From contig NZ_FOJF01000002.1 of assembly GCF_900110995.1 (NCBI RefSeq), positions 868,001 through 932,000 of the forward strand: a DNA stretch of 64,000 nt, read 5' to 3'. The DNA comes from Chitinophaga sp. YR573. Lineage in GTDB: Bacteria > Bacteroidota > Bacteroidia > Chitinophagales > Chitinophagaceae. The position numbers and the translations under genes are program-made. The first letter of the stretch is position 1, and the number at the start of each line of letters is the position of its first letter. A model generated the notes under the pieces. It had not been told where the DNA came from, ran no database searches, and saw nothing but the letters and a program-made list of their open reading frames with translations. Positions 18,876 through 27,018 of this stretch are shown here, piece by piece.

Positions 18876-19820
18876 TTATGAATACTGACTGGTAGCCAGT
18901 ATGTTAGTGCGTAATGCATGGTAAAAGCGCATTCTTGATATAATCCCGTTTTCCCGGTAAAAGGTTAAATATGAGTCAGGAGGGCAGTGATTGGGATGTT
19001 CAGCAGAGTTTTGAAAGGAAACATGCATGACGGACAGATCGCCGCTGCTGATGCAGGAGTTGACGGCTGATATACAACTGCCATGTTCAAAGTCGTCATA
19101 AATACCATCTTCAAATATATATCTTCCCTGTACTGTTTTGCCGCTGGTGAATACCAGATTCATATCATTATTGATATGATCCAGCAGTTTGGGCAGGTAA
19201 CCGATGTCGTGATAAACGCCCGGTATCAGTTCAGTGTACAGACCATTCCAGTATTGAGCGCTTTTAAACTCACGTTCATCTGCATGCTGGTGATTATTCC
19301 AATGCTTGATCAACTGCTTTTTCCCTTCACTCAGCCTGCTTTTTACAGTGCCCACCGGCACTCCTGTGATAGCCGCAATCTGTGAGTAGGTATTAAACTC
19401 ACTCAGATATCTTAATATAACGGTATGCCGCAATGCTTCGGGCAGGAAGGAGAGGGCGGTGAATAGCGCGTCACGCAGGGAGAGCTGCTCGAAATGCCTT
19501 TCTATACTTTCATCAATCAGCTGCATGTTTTCCGGGATCTCATTCAGTGGCTTTTCTTTTCTTAACAGTTGGTAACAGCAGTTGGCCGTTATTCTTTTCA
19601 GCCAGGGAAGGAAGGCATCCGGGTTTTTGAGCTGGTGGAGGTTTGTATAGGCGGTTATAAAGGCATCCTGTACAGCGTCTTCAGCAGCAGGAGTATTTCC
19701 GAGGATTCTTAAGGCGACGGAGTACACCTGCGGGCGGTAACGGTTGAATAATATGTTCAGCATTTGAGGGTCACCGTTTAGAGCGGCAATAGATATGTGT
19801 TGTAACTGGTTAAACTTCAT
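18876..19820 (-). CDS. ECF sigma factor with C-terminal extension
   Basis: A 314-residue RNA polymerase sigma factor. Region 2 (about 20-90) has LFNRYRPQVYSVALRI and AEDAVQDAFITAYTN; region 4 (about 120-175) has LPEALRHTVILRYL and the helix-turn-helix TGVPVGTVKSRLSEGKKQL. Residues 190-314 form an extra domain, probably of the SnoaL/NTF2 fold that ECF factors without a classical anti-sigma carry as a built-in regulator. No anti-sigma gene is adjacent. It is divergent from an AraC-type regulator, and a TATCTTTG -7 box lies 29 bp upstream of the ATG. Confidence 0.85.
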   Translation of the reverse strand: MKFNQLQHISIAALNGDPQMLNILFNRYRPQVYSVALRILGNTPAAEDAVQDAFITAYTNLHQLKNPDAFLPWLKRITANCCYQLLRKEKPLNEIPENMQLIDESIERHFEQLSLRDALFTALSFLPEALRHTVILRYLSEFNTYSQIAAITGVPVGTVKSRLSEGKKQLIKHWNNHQHADEREFKSAQYWNGLYTELIPGVYHDIGYLPKLLDHINNDMNLVFTSGKTVQGRYIFEDGIYDDFEHGSCISAVNSCISSGDLSVMHVSFQNSAEHPNHCPPDSYLTFYRENGIISRMRFYHALRTNILATSQYS

Positions 19821-19848
19821 GTAGATGTTGACTTGGTAACAATGGGGG

Positions 19849-19856
19849 CAAAGATA
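19849..19856 (-). promoter_or_regulatory. -7 box for the ECF sigma gene
   Basis: On the minus strand TATCTTTG fits the Bacteroidota -7 consensus TAnnTTTG and lies 29 bp before the start at 19820. No clear -33 TTTG was found. Confidence 0.5.
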
Positions 19857-19967
19857 AGGGGAGATGGGAATATGGATTGTTAAATAGCGGACAATATTTT
19901 ATAATGTGCTGTGTTTGTGGCGGATGGTTTGGAAAGGAACACAGAACCCCCATCTGTTTAATTTTCT

Positions 19968-19975
19968 TAACTTTG
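19968..19975 (+). promoter_or_regulatory. -7 box abutting the AraC-type gene
   Basis: TAACTTTG fits TAnnTTTG and ends only 4 bases before the ATG at 19980, which implies a nearly leaderless mRNA. Confidence 0.5.
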
Positions 19976-19979
19976 AGAT

Positions 19980-20864
19980 ATGGTGGATGCAACATTAGGA
20001 AGTTCAGAAGAGTTAAAGAAACTCAATCTTAAACTGAAAGGCTTCAAGATCTATGAGGTGCAGGATACGTTTGTGGGTTTGCCGGATTACTCACGTAGGG
20101 ATTTTTATAAAATCTGCTTACACCATGGCCAAAGCACTATTCATTATGCCGATAAAAGCGTTTCAGTGAACAGGTATACTTTGTTTTTTGGAACGCCTCA
20201 CATACCGTATTCCTGGGTTGTAGAGTCAGCACAGCAGAATAGTTTTACCTGCATTTTTACTGAAGAGTTTTTAAACAATAATGAGCGGTTGAAAAGTCTT
20301 CAGGAATCTCCCTTTTTTAAAATTGGTGGCACACCTGTATTTACGTTGGATGAGATTACTTATGAGTCCATCAAATCGATTTTTCAGAAAATGATTGTAG
20401 AGCAGGAGTCTGCATACCAGTATAAAGATGAATTAATCAAGAACTATATCAACCTGATTATTCACGAAGCCCATAAATTACAACCCTCAGAGAATTTTTT
20501 CACCGCTCCAAATGCATCTGCCAGAATCTCAGGTCTGTTTATTGAACTTTTGGAAAGGCAATTTCCAATAGACAATCCTCATCAGTCTTTATCAATCAAA
20601 AACCCTCAGGACTTTGCAGACAGACTGAATATCCACGCTAATCATCTTAATCGTGCTGTAAAGCAAACCACTGGAAAGACTACCAAGGATCATATTACAG
20701 AAAGAATTGCTTCAGAGGCAAAAGCACTATTAATTAATACAGATTGGAACGTGGCAGATATTGCTTATGCCCTGGGTTTTGAGTACCCGACTTATTTTAA
20801 TAATTTTTTCAAGCGGGTAGCTGGTATTACACCCAGTTCTTTGCGGAAAGGAAGGATTGTTTGA
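19980..20864 (+). CDS. AraC/XylS-family transcriptional regulator
   Basis: A 294-residue regulator. The N-terminal half has the cupin-like sensor pattern (YSRRDFYKICLHHG, VNRYTLFFGTPHIPY); the C-terminal 95 residues contain the two HTH motifs of AraC proteins, with DFADRLNIHANHLNRAVKQ and WNVADIAYALGFEYPTYFNNFF followed by GITPSSLRK. It probably controls the alpha/beta hydrolase gene that starts 90 bp downstream in the same direction (inference from adjacency). It is divergent from the ECF sigma factor gene. Confidence 0.92.
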   Translation: MVDATLGSSEELKKLNLKLKGFKIYEVQDTFVGLPDYSRRDFYKICLHHGQSTIHYADKSVSVNRYTLFFGTPHIPYSWVVESAQQNSFTCIFTEEFLNNNERLKSLQESPFFKIGGTPVFTLDEITYESIKSIFQKMIVEQESAYQYKDELIKNYINLIIHEAHKLQPSENFFTAPNASARISGLFIELLERQFPIDNPHQSLSIKNPQDFADRLNIHANHLNRAVKQTTGKTTKDHITERIASEAKALLINTDWNVADIAYALGFEYPTYFNNFFKRVAGITPSSLRKGRIV

Positions 20865-20954
20865 AAATCATACTTATTTGTTTAATAATCTTTAGCCCTG
20901 ACCCTCAATGTCGTAATAGCTTTGAGTTATAGATTATTCACAAAAAAGTATGTT

Positions 20955-21863
20955 ATGTTACAAGCAGTAAAATTTAAAAACAGGACCTGGGATGTTGCCG
21001 CTAATATCCATTTCCCCAAAGATTTTGATCAAACTAAGAAATATGCAGCTATAGTGTGCGTACACCCCGGAAGCAGTGTTAAAGAGCAAACCTCCGGTTT
21101 GTATGCTTCCAAATTAGCAGATGGAGGTTTTGTGGCTATTGCTTTTGATGCTTCATTCCAGGGAGAAAGTGGTGGAGAACCCCGCTATATTGAAGACCCT
21201 GCAACCCGTGTGGAAGATGTACGTTGCGCTGTAGATTATCTGACTACATTGGACTTTGTGGATGAAAACCGTATCGGCGTATTAGGTGTTTGTGCAGGTG
21301 GTGGTTATGCTGTAAATGCTGCCATGTCGGAAAGGCGTATCAAAGCGGTGGGTACAGTAGTAGCTGCAAATATTGGTCGTGCGTATCGTGAAGGGAATCC
21401 TCTTCAGACACTGGAAGCAGTTGGTAAACAACGTACAGCGGAAGCTAATGGAGCAGATTCAATGATTACAAACTGGATACCGAATTCTCCCGAAGAAGCA
21501 AAACAAGCAGGTGTAACTGAATTAGATATCGTAGAAGCAGTGGATTATTACAGAACGTCAAGAGGACAACAACCTACGGCTTGTAATAAACTTCGCTTTA
21601 CAAGTGTTGGATCTGTGATGGCCTTTGATGCTTTCCATTTGGCAGAGCAATTATTAACCCAGCCATTATTGATCGTGGTGGGAGATAAAGTAGGAGCTTT
21701 TGGTTCTTATAGAGATGGTTTTGAATTGTATGGTAAAGCAGCTTCGAAGAATAAAAGCATTCACGTTGTTCATGGAGCAAGCCACTACGACTTATATGAT
21801 CAACCTGAAGCAACAGGTCAGGCAGTTGATAAATTGCTTCCCTTTTTCAGAGAAAACCTGTAA
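20955..21863 (+). CDS. Alpha/beta hydrolase, dienelactone-hydrolase-like (YcjY type)
   Basis: A 302-residue cytoplasmic hydrolase. The ATG at 20955 is preferred to a TTG at 20922. The nucleophile elbow is GVCAGG, so the nucleophile is Cys113 as in dienelactone hydrolases rather than Ser; HPGSS (about 37-41) supplies the oxyanion region, and the C-terminal GDKVGAF and GASHYDLYD carry the acid and His candidates. The preceding AraC gene is the likely regulator. Substrate unknown. Confidence 0.85.
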   Translation: MLQAVKFKNRTWDVAANIHFPKDFDQTKKYAAIVCVHPGSSVKEQTSGLYASKLADGGFVAIAFDASFQGESGGEPRYIEDPATRVEDVRCAVDYLTTLDFVDENRIGVLGVCAGGGYAVNAAMSERRIKAVGTVVAANIGRAYREGNPLQTLEAVGKQRTAEANGADSMITNWIPNSPEEAKQAGVTELDIVEAVDYYRTSRGQQPTACNKLRFTSVGSVMAFDAFHLAEQLLTQPLLIVVGDKVGAFGSYRDGFELYGKAASKNKSIHVVHGASHYDLYDQPEATGQAVDKLLPFFRENL

Positions 21864-21869
21864 ATGAAG

Positions 21870-21901
21870 AAAGGCTGTTTCTAATGTATGAAACAGCCTT
21901 T
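21870..21901. terminator. Terminator between convergent genes
   Basis: AAAGGCTGTTTC pairs with GAAACAGCCTTT (12 bp, 8-nt loop), 6 bases after the stop at 21863 and 18 bases before the 3' end of the convergent hydrolase gene. Confidence 0.85.
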
Positions 21902-21919
21902 TAAGTTTTGATTATATGC

Positions 21920-22840
21920 TTATTTGCCTTCAACCTTACCCAGTGAATTCAACGCGGTGCAGGCCACAGGCCAGGCGGGATCTTCGGGGTAGAGCGCGCT
22001 GCGGAGGTAAGCCCAGGTAAGCTGCTGTACGGCGGCCACCCGATCAGGGTCTTCATCTGTTGTCTCAGTGACAAGATATCCGGAAATCCCGCCGAGCATA
22101 TGTTCTGCTCCAAACAACGTAGCCAGCCACCTAGCCCCTGGGCTTAGCGTATACGCATCGGTGAACCAGTCCGGACCTCGAACGGTCAGCGGAGAGTAGT
22201 CTTTATCGCCCGCAACCACGAGCGTTGGCGTAGTCATTTCTGCATAGCTCTGGTTCAGATGAGGAAGATGCTCAGCTGCGAACGGGGTAAGGTCTTCGCC
22301 TCCTCGGCCACCTGCGCAAAGCAGCACACCAACCTTGATCCGGGGATCGGACATATCTTCGCCTAAGCTACCATCGGGACCAATCACTCTTGTGCCTAAC
22401 AGCATCCCTGTTGTTTGGGCTCCAAACGAATGCCCTGCTGCGGCAATGCGGGTTTGGTCGAGGCGTCCTTTAAGCGTAGGAACAGCATCTTCAATGAAGT
22501 CAAGTTGATCGAGGATACGCTTCATGTCTTCAACGCGAAACCGCCAGATCAAAGGTTTTCGGGGATCGTCCGGACTGAGGCCCAATGTTCTTGAATCGAG
22601 AAAGGTGGGTTGGATCACGACGAAGCCGCGAGCCGCCCAGAAATGCACGAGCGGAGCATAGCCATCCAATGAAGAACCGAAGCCGTGTGCAAAGACAATA
22701 ATTGGTAGTTGATTTCCTGTGATGGGTGCGGAAACCCGCACCTGCAGATCCTCGCCACGCCCCGGTGCTGATAGTATAACCGGACTTACAGAGATGACAG
22801 GGACAGCTCCGTCTCCGGAGATAATGATTGGTTTATTCAT
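21920..22840 (-). CDS. Alpha/beta hydrolase (PAF-acetylhydrolase/chlorophyllase-like)
   Basis: A 306-residue hydrolase without a signal peptide. IIVFAHGFGSSLDGY (about 47-61) gives the HG oxyanion motif and GHSFGAQ places the nucleophile at Ser138; VVAGDKDYSP carries a candidate Asp and FGAEHML the His. The coding sequence looks clearly more GC-rich than neighbouring genes (many GCC/CGG/CCG codons), suggesting recent acquisition. It is followed on the same strand, in transcription order preceded, by a DoxX gene 48 bp upstream, and both are divergent from an HxlR regulator. Confidence 0.82.
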   Translation of the reverse strand: MNKPIIISGDGAVPVISVSPVILSAPGRGEDLQVRVSAPITGNQLPIIVFAHGFGSSLDGYAPLVHFWAARGFVVIQPTFLDSRTLGLSPDDPRKPLIWRFRVEDMKRILDQLDFIEDAVPTLKGRLDQTRIAAAGHSFGAQTTGMLLGTRVIGPDGSLGEDMSDPRIKVGVLLCAGGRGGEDLTPFAAEHLPHLNQSYAEMTTPTLVVAGDKDYSPLTVRGPDWFTDAYTLSPGARWLATLFGAEHMLGGISGYLVTETTDEDPDRVAAVQQLTWAYLRSALYPEDPAWPVACTALNSLGKVEGK

Positions 22841-22888
22841 ATAAATTTATTTAAGGGCACTAAGAGTACCGACCGCAAATGCAGGCGT

Positions 22889-23254
22889 TTACTTAACTAC
22901 CACTTTGTGGAAAGTGATGTACGATACCACTAGTATCAAGAGAAGAACAAGCGGGGTTATCTGATTAAATGCAGGATCGCCAATTTCGTAATGAGAAAGG
23001 AACGCTGAAAAGAAATTAATAAAAAATCCGACGTACGCCCATTCCTTAATGCGCGCTGGGATTATCGGGATGCCTAACGCCAGTGCGCCCAGCAGCTTGG
23101 CAATTCCAAGTTCAATACGGAACCAATCGGGAAATCCAACATGCACGTAAGCATCCTTTAAGGCCGGATTAAAGAAATAGTTATAAAATGAGAATAACAT
23201 CAGTAAGACAATAATGCCGGTAGTGATCCAATAGGTAATTTTTAACGCTTTCAT
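22889..23254 (-). CDS. DoxX-like four-helix membrane protein
   Basis: A 121-residue protein with four hydrophobic helices: YWITTGIIVLLMLFSF at the N-terminus, a segment with ELGIAKLLGALALGIPII, then VGFFINFFSAFLSHY and LVLLLILVVSYITF. The motif R-x-ELGIAKLLGALAL is typical of DoxX/DoxD-like proteins, which often sit beside redox or stress enzymes; the biochemical role is not established. First gene of a two-gene minus-strand unit with the hydrolase at 21920. Confidence 0.85.
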   Translation of the reverse strand: MKALKITYWITTGIIVLLMLFSFYNYFFNPALKDAYVHVGFPDWFRIELGIAKLLGALALGIPIIPARIKEWAYVGFFINFFSAFLSHYEIGDPAFNQITPLVLLLILVVSYITFHKVVVK

Positions 23255-23294
23255 GAATTTTTTTTGTTTTCAATGAATCGTAAAATTAATCAGC

Positions 23295-23311
23295 ATAGCT
23301 TTACAAGCTAT
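23295..23311. promoter_or_regulatory. Candidate HxlR operator
   Basis: ATAGCTT TAC AAGCTAT is a perfect 7-3-7 inverted repeat in the 111-bp divergent spacer between the DoxX and HxlR genes, a common place and size for a winged-helix dimer site. Inference only. Confidence 0.4.
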
Positions 23312-23365
23312 ATGAGTTTACACAAGGAAAGTACTATCCTCTTATAAAGCACATTGATTTAAAAG

Positions 23366-23746
23366 ATGAGAAAAAAAATAATTGGTGAAAAAATTCCCAC
23401 TGATTGTAAGCAACATTTAAAGGCATTCAATGATACGCTGGACATTCTGAACGGGAAATGGATAGTTATGATTATCGGGTGCCTTGCACCTGGTAAAAAG
23501 CAATTTATGGAACTCCAACGTGTAGTGGAAGGTATAGGATCCAAGATGCTCTCAAAAGAGTTGCAGGAACTCGAATTAAATGGATTGATTAAACGGTCTG
23601 TGCAGGATACAAAACCCATCACAGTTGAGTATGAACTAACAGCGTATGGACGGACGCTCAAACCTATTATTGATGAAATGGCTTCCTGGGGGAAACAGCA
23701 CAGAGAAAGGGTTATAAAAGAGATGACTGAGAAAAATGATTTTTAA
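23366..23746 (+). CDS. HxlR-family winged-helix transcriptional regulator
   Basis: A 126-residue regulator with the HxlR pattern: DTLDILNGKWIVMIIGCL (about 30-47), FMELQRVVEGIGSKMLSKELQELELNG split over the recognition helix and wing, then VEYELTAYGRTLKPIIDEM. HxlR proteins respond to electrophiles or redox changes, sometimes through an N-terminal Cys; here a Cys lies at residue 14 (TDCKQH). Its divergent orientation from DoxX and the alpha/beta hydrolase points to these as targets. Confidence 0.9.
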   Translation: MRKKIIGEKIPTDCKQHLKAFNDTLDILNGKWIVMIIGCLAPGKKQFMELQRVVEGIGSKMLSKELQELELNGLIKRSVQDTKPITVEYELTAYGRTLKPIIDEMASWGKQHRERVIKEMTEKNDF

Positions 23747-23792
23747 CGACATTAAGTTTTAAACGGAGTAGTTAATGCTTTGAAAAATTGAT

Positions 23793-24245
23793 ATGTATAA
23801 ATTCAGGTATCTTATAGGTCTTATCTTTTTTGTTTTCATGGCTGTTATTATCTGGCATGGTAGCACGAAAGAATATAATAAGTGGGATGTGCTATTAAAT
23901 AACAACATAATTATCCGGGGGAAGGTATTAAATATCAAAAAATCTCTTAATCATGGTTTTGGTGTTATTCTGTTGGAGCTTGATAGCACTAATCTGAAAG
24001 AGTTTAGTGGCCGCACAACCAGTGATGATATTATTTATCCATATAAAATAAAAGATGGAAGAGCAGAGCTATATATTCCTATTCCATATGAACTAGCTAA
24101 GGGTGATAAAGTGGTCGTGTACTCAAACGAAAGGAAAGGGCAGGGCTATGATGGAGATACACCGTCCAAAGAAAAGACTTTTTCAATATATATGATTAGT
24201 GATAATAGTCTTAATTATGTCAGGGAGAATACTGATCTGAAATAA
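23793..24245 (+). CDS. Unrecognised small membrane-anchored protein
   Basis: A 150-residue protein I do not recognise. It begins with one transmembrane segment (about 5-22, YLIGLIFFVFMAVIIW), and the rest is a soluble beta-rich part with a positively and negatively charged tail; no Cys beyond the membrane part. Codon use is AT-rich compared with its neighbours. It is 46 bp after the HxlR gene and ends before a very strong terminator. It could be an ordinary envelope protein of the species or a recently arrived gene. Confidence 0.6.
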   Translation: MYKFRYLIGLIFFVFMAVIIWHGSTKEYNKWDVLLNNNIIIRGKVLNIKKSLNHGFGVILLELDSTNLKEFSGRTTSDDIIYPYKIKDGRAELYIPIPYELAKGDKVVVYSNERKGQGYDGDTPSKEKTFSIYMISDNSLNYVRENTDLK

Positions 24246-24255
24246 TGCTATTGTA

Positions 24256-24299
24256 AAAAAAGCAGCTGCCTCTTGTTGTGAAGAGGCAGCTGCTTTTTT
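24256..24299 (+). terminator. Very strong terminator
   Basis: A 19-bp perfect stem (A6 GCAGCTGCCTCTT against its complement) around GTTGTG, ending in six T. It closes the transcript at 24245 and, being symmetrical, can also stop minus-strand transcription. Confidence 0.9.
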
Positions 24300-24310
24300 A
24301 TATAATGATT

Positions 24311-24446
24311 GGCTTTGGCAAGCCTCGTTAGTGTAGACTGGCTCTGTCAGGAGCCGTTGTATGATAGATCGGCTTATGCAGCCTACGTGTAATTAGCTGG
24401 ACCCGGTTAAGAGTCCTTGTATATAATGATCGGCTTTTTAGAAGCC
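24311..24446. repeat. Cluster of five short palindromes at about 30-bp spacing
   Basis: Imperfect or perfect palindromes start at 24311 (GGCTTTGGCAAGCC), 24340 (GGCTCTGTCAGGAGCC), 24371 (GGCTTATGCAGCC), 24399 (GGACCCGGTTAAGAGTCC) and 24432 (GGCTTTTTAGAAGCC), spaced 29, 31, 28 and 33 bp. Linkers are AT-rich and partly alike (GTTGTATGATAGATC, TTGTATATAATGATC). The units are relatives of the GGCTCCGTCAGGAGCC palindromes elsewhere in the window. It fills the space between the 24256 terminator and the end of the OYE gene. Confidence 0.75.
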
Positions 24447-24452
24447 TACCGT

Positions 24453-25424
24453 TTAATTGAAGGCCCCTGTTTCACAGGGATTTTCGAAAGCCACTAAATC
24501 TGCCAATCCACTCTGCACTGTACGTTCTGCCTGCACTGCGTCAAAATTCCCATTCAATATTAATGTACCACGAAAACGTGATCTGATACCTGCCAGCAGC
24601 ATCGCCGGAATGTTTGTTTCTCCTTCTACAAGATGGATGTAGGAAGGGGAGTATACATCTAACGCGTCTGCTAAATATTCATAAGTAGCATCTATTTCAC
24701 TATGATGTTTCAGATCATTGATCTGGCTATAAGGAGATAAACGAATCCCTGTTTTATCTCTTCCAATACTATCACTTACGGCAGCCACTACTTCCAGAAT
24801 AAAACGGACCCTGTTGGAAATACTACCACCATATTTATCAGTACGTTTGTTTACTTCAGGATGCAAAAACTGATCCATTAAATATCCGTTTGCCGCATGT
24901 AATTCCACTCCGTCAAAACCGGCAGCAATTGCCTGGGTAGCCGCTTTCACGTACAGCTTTACCATTTGTTCTACTTCCCTGGTAGTCATTGCTCTGGGAG
25001 TAGGATGTGGTTGCCATCCGTGAAGATCTGTCCATATTTCACCTTTTGCCATTACTGCAGATGGTGCCAGAATTTCTGTTCTTGCAGGCATGTTGGCAGG
25101 GTGGGAGATACGTCCTGTGTGCATGATCTGTAAGAATATTTTACCACCTTTCGCATGTACTGCGCTGGTAACACGTTTCCATCCCGCTATCTGTTCTTTG
25201 CTGTAGATGCCTGGCATGTGTGCATGTCCCATCCCGTTCTCTGAAAGCCCGGAGCCTTCTGCGATAATGAGTCCGGCGCCTGCACGCATGCTGTAATATT
25301 CTACCATCGCATCGTCCGGAATACCACTGGTAGTGCGGCGTTTGATGATAGTAGGAGACATCACTACCTTATTTGAAAGGGCATATTTGCCTATAGTTGC
25401 TGATGAAAATAAAGTTGGGTACAT
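24453..25424 (-). CDS. Old-yellow-enzyme family NADH:flavin oxidoreductase (NemA-like)
   Basis: A 323-residue FMN enzyme reducing activated alkenes or nitro compounds. The ATG at 25424 (MYPTLFSSATIG) is used; an in-frame TTG at 25475 would run through the operator palindrome. Family motifs are KVVMSPT (about 19-25), LQIMHTGRISH, FDGVELHAANGYLMDQFLHP and NKRTDKYGGS. It is preceded by a TetR-type regulator gene ending 59 bp upstream on the same strand, the arrangement seen for NemR-nemA. Slightly shorter than the usual 350-365 residues, mainly at the C-terminus. Confidence 0.9.
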   Translation of the reverse strand: MYPTLFSSATIGKYALSNKVVMSPTIIKRRTTSGIPDDAMVEYYSMRAGAGLIIAEGSGLSENGMGHAHMPGIYSKEQIAGWKRVTSAVHAKGGKIFLQIMHTGRISHPANMPARTEILAPSAVMAKGEIWTDLHGWQPHPTPRAMTTREVEQMVKLYVKAATQAIAAGFDGVELHAANGYLMDQFLHPEVNKRTDKYGGSISNRVRFILEVVAAVSDSIGRDKTGIRLSPYSQINDLKHHSEIDATYEYLADALDVYSPSYIHLVEGETNIPAMLLAGIRSRFRGTLILNGNFDAVQAERTVQSGLADLVAFENPCETGAFN

Positions 25425-25449
25425 GTGGTTGTGTTTAAGGGTGATTCCT

Positions 25450-25461
25450 GAACGATCGTTC
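25450..25461. promoter_or_regulatory. TetR operator before the OYE gene
   Basis: GAACGATCGTTC is a perfect palindrome, extended to 22 bp (25445-25466) with one mismatched pair. It lies 26 bases upstream of the OYE start codon and matches two sites in front of the tetR gene. Confidence 0.7.
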
Positions 25462-25483
25462 TGGAAATAGAGCAAAAAAAAGG

Positions 25484-26056
25484 CTAATGCCTGACGCTGT
25501 TAAGAATATGATCAACCAGTTTATCCAGCATACGTTTATCATTAAACAGCACATCCATCATCCACAGAGAACTGAAGCTGGCGTAAAGGAACTGAGCTAA
25601 GGTGGCAGGGTCTTTATCTGCCGGTATCTCTTTCAGTTCTTTTGCTTTTTCCAGCAAATCCTGCAACACAGCGATGCTTTGTTTAGCCTGTTGCTGTACC
25701 ATCTCTCTGATCCCTTCATCCATAGATGCCAGTTCGAAAGAGGTCTTTACCATCAGGCAGGTTTTGCCTTCCTGACGTTTATCCAGTGTAGTACGCATGA
25801 TATGTTCTACGGCAGCAAGTGGAGAAGTCTCTTTACAGCATTGCTTGAAATCAAGCAGTTTGTCTTTCCCGTAGTTTTTCAGGCATTGCTGGAAGAGCGC
25901 GTGTTTGTCGCCGTATGTATCGTATATGCTGGCCCGGTTAAGCTGCATCCCATCTACCAGGTCCTGCATAGAAGTAGCGCTGTACCCCTTCTCTAAGAAG
26001 AGGTCCTGTGCTTTTTCCAGCTTTTCCTGCGGATCGAATGCTTTGTTCCTAGCCAT
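25484..26056 (-). CDS. TetR/AcrR-family repressor
   Basis: A 190-residue regulator with an N-terminal HTH (KAQDLFLEKGYSATSMQDLV and LNRASIYDTYGDKHALF, about residues 14-50) and a helical ligand domain containing CCKETSPL and KTCLMVKTSFELAS; the Cys residues are possible sensors of electrophiles, as in NemR, but this is inference. It likely represses itself and the downstream OYE gene through GAACGnnCGTTC-type sites. Confidence 0.92.
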   Translation of the reverse strand: MARNKAFDPQEKLEKAQDLFLEKGYSATSMQDLVDGMQLNRASIYDTYGDKHALFQQCLKNYGKDKLLDFKQCCKETSPLAAVEHIMRTTLDKRQEGKTCLMVKTSFELASMDEGIREMVQQQAKQSIAVLQDLLEKAKELKEIPADKDPATLAQFLYASFSSLWMMDVLFNDKRMLDKLVDHILNSVRH

Positions 26057-26076
26057 GATGCAAATGTAGAATTACA

Positions 26077-26113
26077 GAACGAATGTTCCAAATATATTTT
26101 AGAATGAGCGTTC
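26077..26113. promoter_or_regulatory. Two TetR operator-like sites before tetR
   Basis: GAACGAATGTTC (26077-26088) and GAATGAGCGTTC (26102-26113) lie 21 and 46 bp upstream of the tetR start and resemble the perfect site at 25450. The centres are 25 bp apart. The rest of the 261-bp spacer contains a two-part hairpin at 26254-26288 (CAGCAG/CTGCTG outside, CTTGT/ACAAG inside) before the next gene. Confidence 0.6.
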
Positions 26114-26317
26114 TGCAATTGATGACCTGGGGAAAAGCATCTACGGGAAACCGCATTGTGCTGATAATCATTACTGTAGAGCTGTAAGCATTAAAGCCGC
26201 CATGAATGGGGATTTCTTATTACTGGTCTCTTATTTGCAAAACATACAACATTCAGCAGTACTACTTGTTATATACAAGGCGCTGCTGCTCTTATTGTTA
26301 AACCAAAAAAAGAATAT

Positions 26318-26893
26318 ATGAAAAGGGTTTCTTATTTAGCAACAGCCTTAATGGCTGCATGGATGTTACAATCTTGTGGTGGTAGTACAAACCCTGCCAA
26401 ACATGATGATGCAGTAGACAGCGCAATAGCCGTAAACAAGGAAACGGCTCCTGTAGATAAAGAGTCTTCTGATTTTGCAGTAAAAGCCGCCGATGGTGGT
26501 ATGCTGGAAGTAAGATTAGGTAAACTGGCTCAGGAAAAAGCCGTTAATCCACGGGTAAAAGAATTTGGCGCCATGATGGTGCGTGATCATTCCAAAGCAT
26601 GTGATGAGTTAAAAGGCATTGCTGCTAACAAAAACATTACCCTGCCAGATAGCGTAGGTAATGATTACCAGGAGCATATCAGGGATATGGAGAAGTTATC
26701 AGGAAAGGATTTTGATAAGCACTACATGGATATGATGGTAAGCGGTCATAAAGACAATATTAATATGTTTGAGAAAGCCGCCGATGGACTGAGTGATCCG
26801 GATCTGAAAACATTTGCTTCCAATACATTGCCTACGCTGAGAGCCCACCAGGATTCCGCAAAGGCAGTATATGAAGCAGTAAAGAAAAAATAA
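26318..26893 (+). CDS. DUF4142 lipoprotein
   Basis: A 191-residue lipoprotein (lipobox LQSC, Cys20) with a ferritin-like DUF4142 domain: SSDFAVKAADGGMLEVRLGKLA (first helix, shown here only in part by positions 51-70), EFGAMMVRDHSKA, and DKHYMDMMVSGHKDNINMFE. His and Asp/Glu residues recur at helix positions, but metal binding is not certain. DUF4142 proteins are abundant in Bacteroidota envelopes and their role is unknown. Monocistronic. Confidence 0.88.
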   Translation: MKRVSYLATALMAAWMLQSCGGSTNPAKHDDAVDSAIAVNKETAPVDKESSDFAVKAADGGMLEVRLGKLAQEKAVNPRVKEFGAMMVRDHSKACDELKGIAANKNITLPDSVGNDYQEHIRDMEKLSGKDFDKHYMDMMVSGHKDNINMFEKAADGLSDPDLKTFASNTLPTLRAHQDSAKAVYEAVKKK

Positions 26894-26992
26894 AGACGGT
26901 AGTTGTTAGTCTTAGGGAGTATTGGAATGTTGAGTTCGGGAATGTCTCTCCTTCGGGCTAACAACTCTTTTTTTATTCCTCTGGCATTACTT

Positions 26993-27000
26993 TATATTTG
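26993..27000 (+). promoter_or_regulatory. -7 box TATATTTG
   Basis: Exact TAnnTTTG match 18 bp before the ATG at 27019. Its TTG end is the alternative start that was rejected. Confidence 0.55.
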
Positions 27001-27018
27001 TTAGCAGAGGAGAGAGTT

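Noticed and set aside
24311..24446. Repeats at about 30-bp spacing as a CRISPR array
   Set aside because: The units are only 13-18 bp, palindromic and not identical, the linkers resemble each other, and no cas genes are present.
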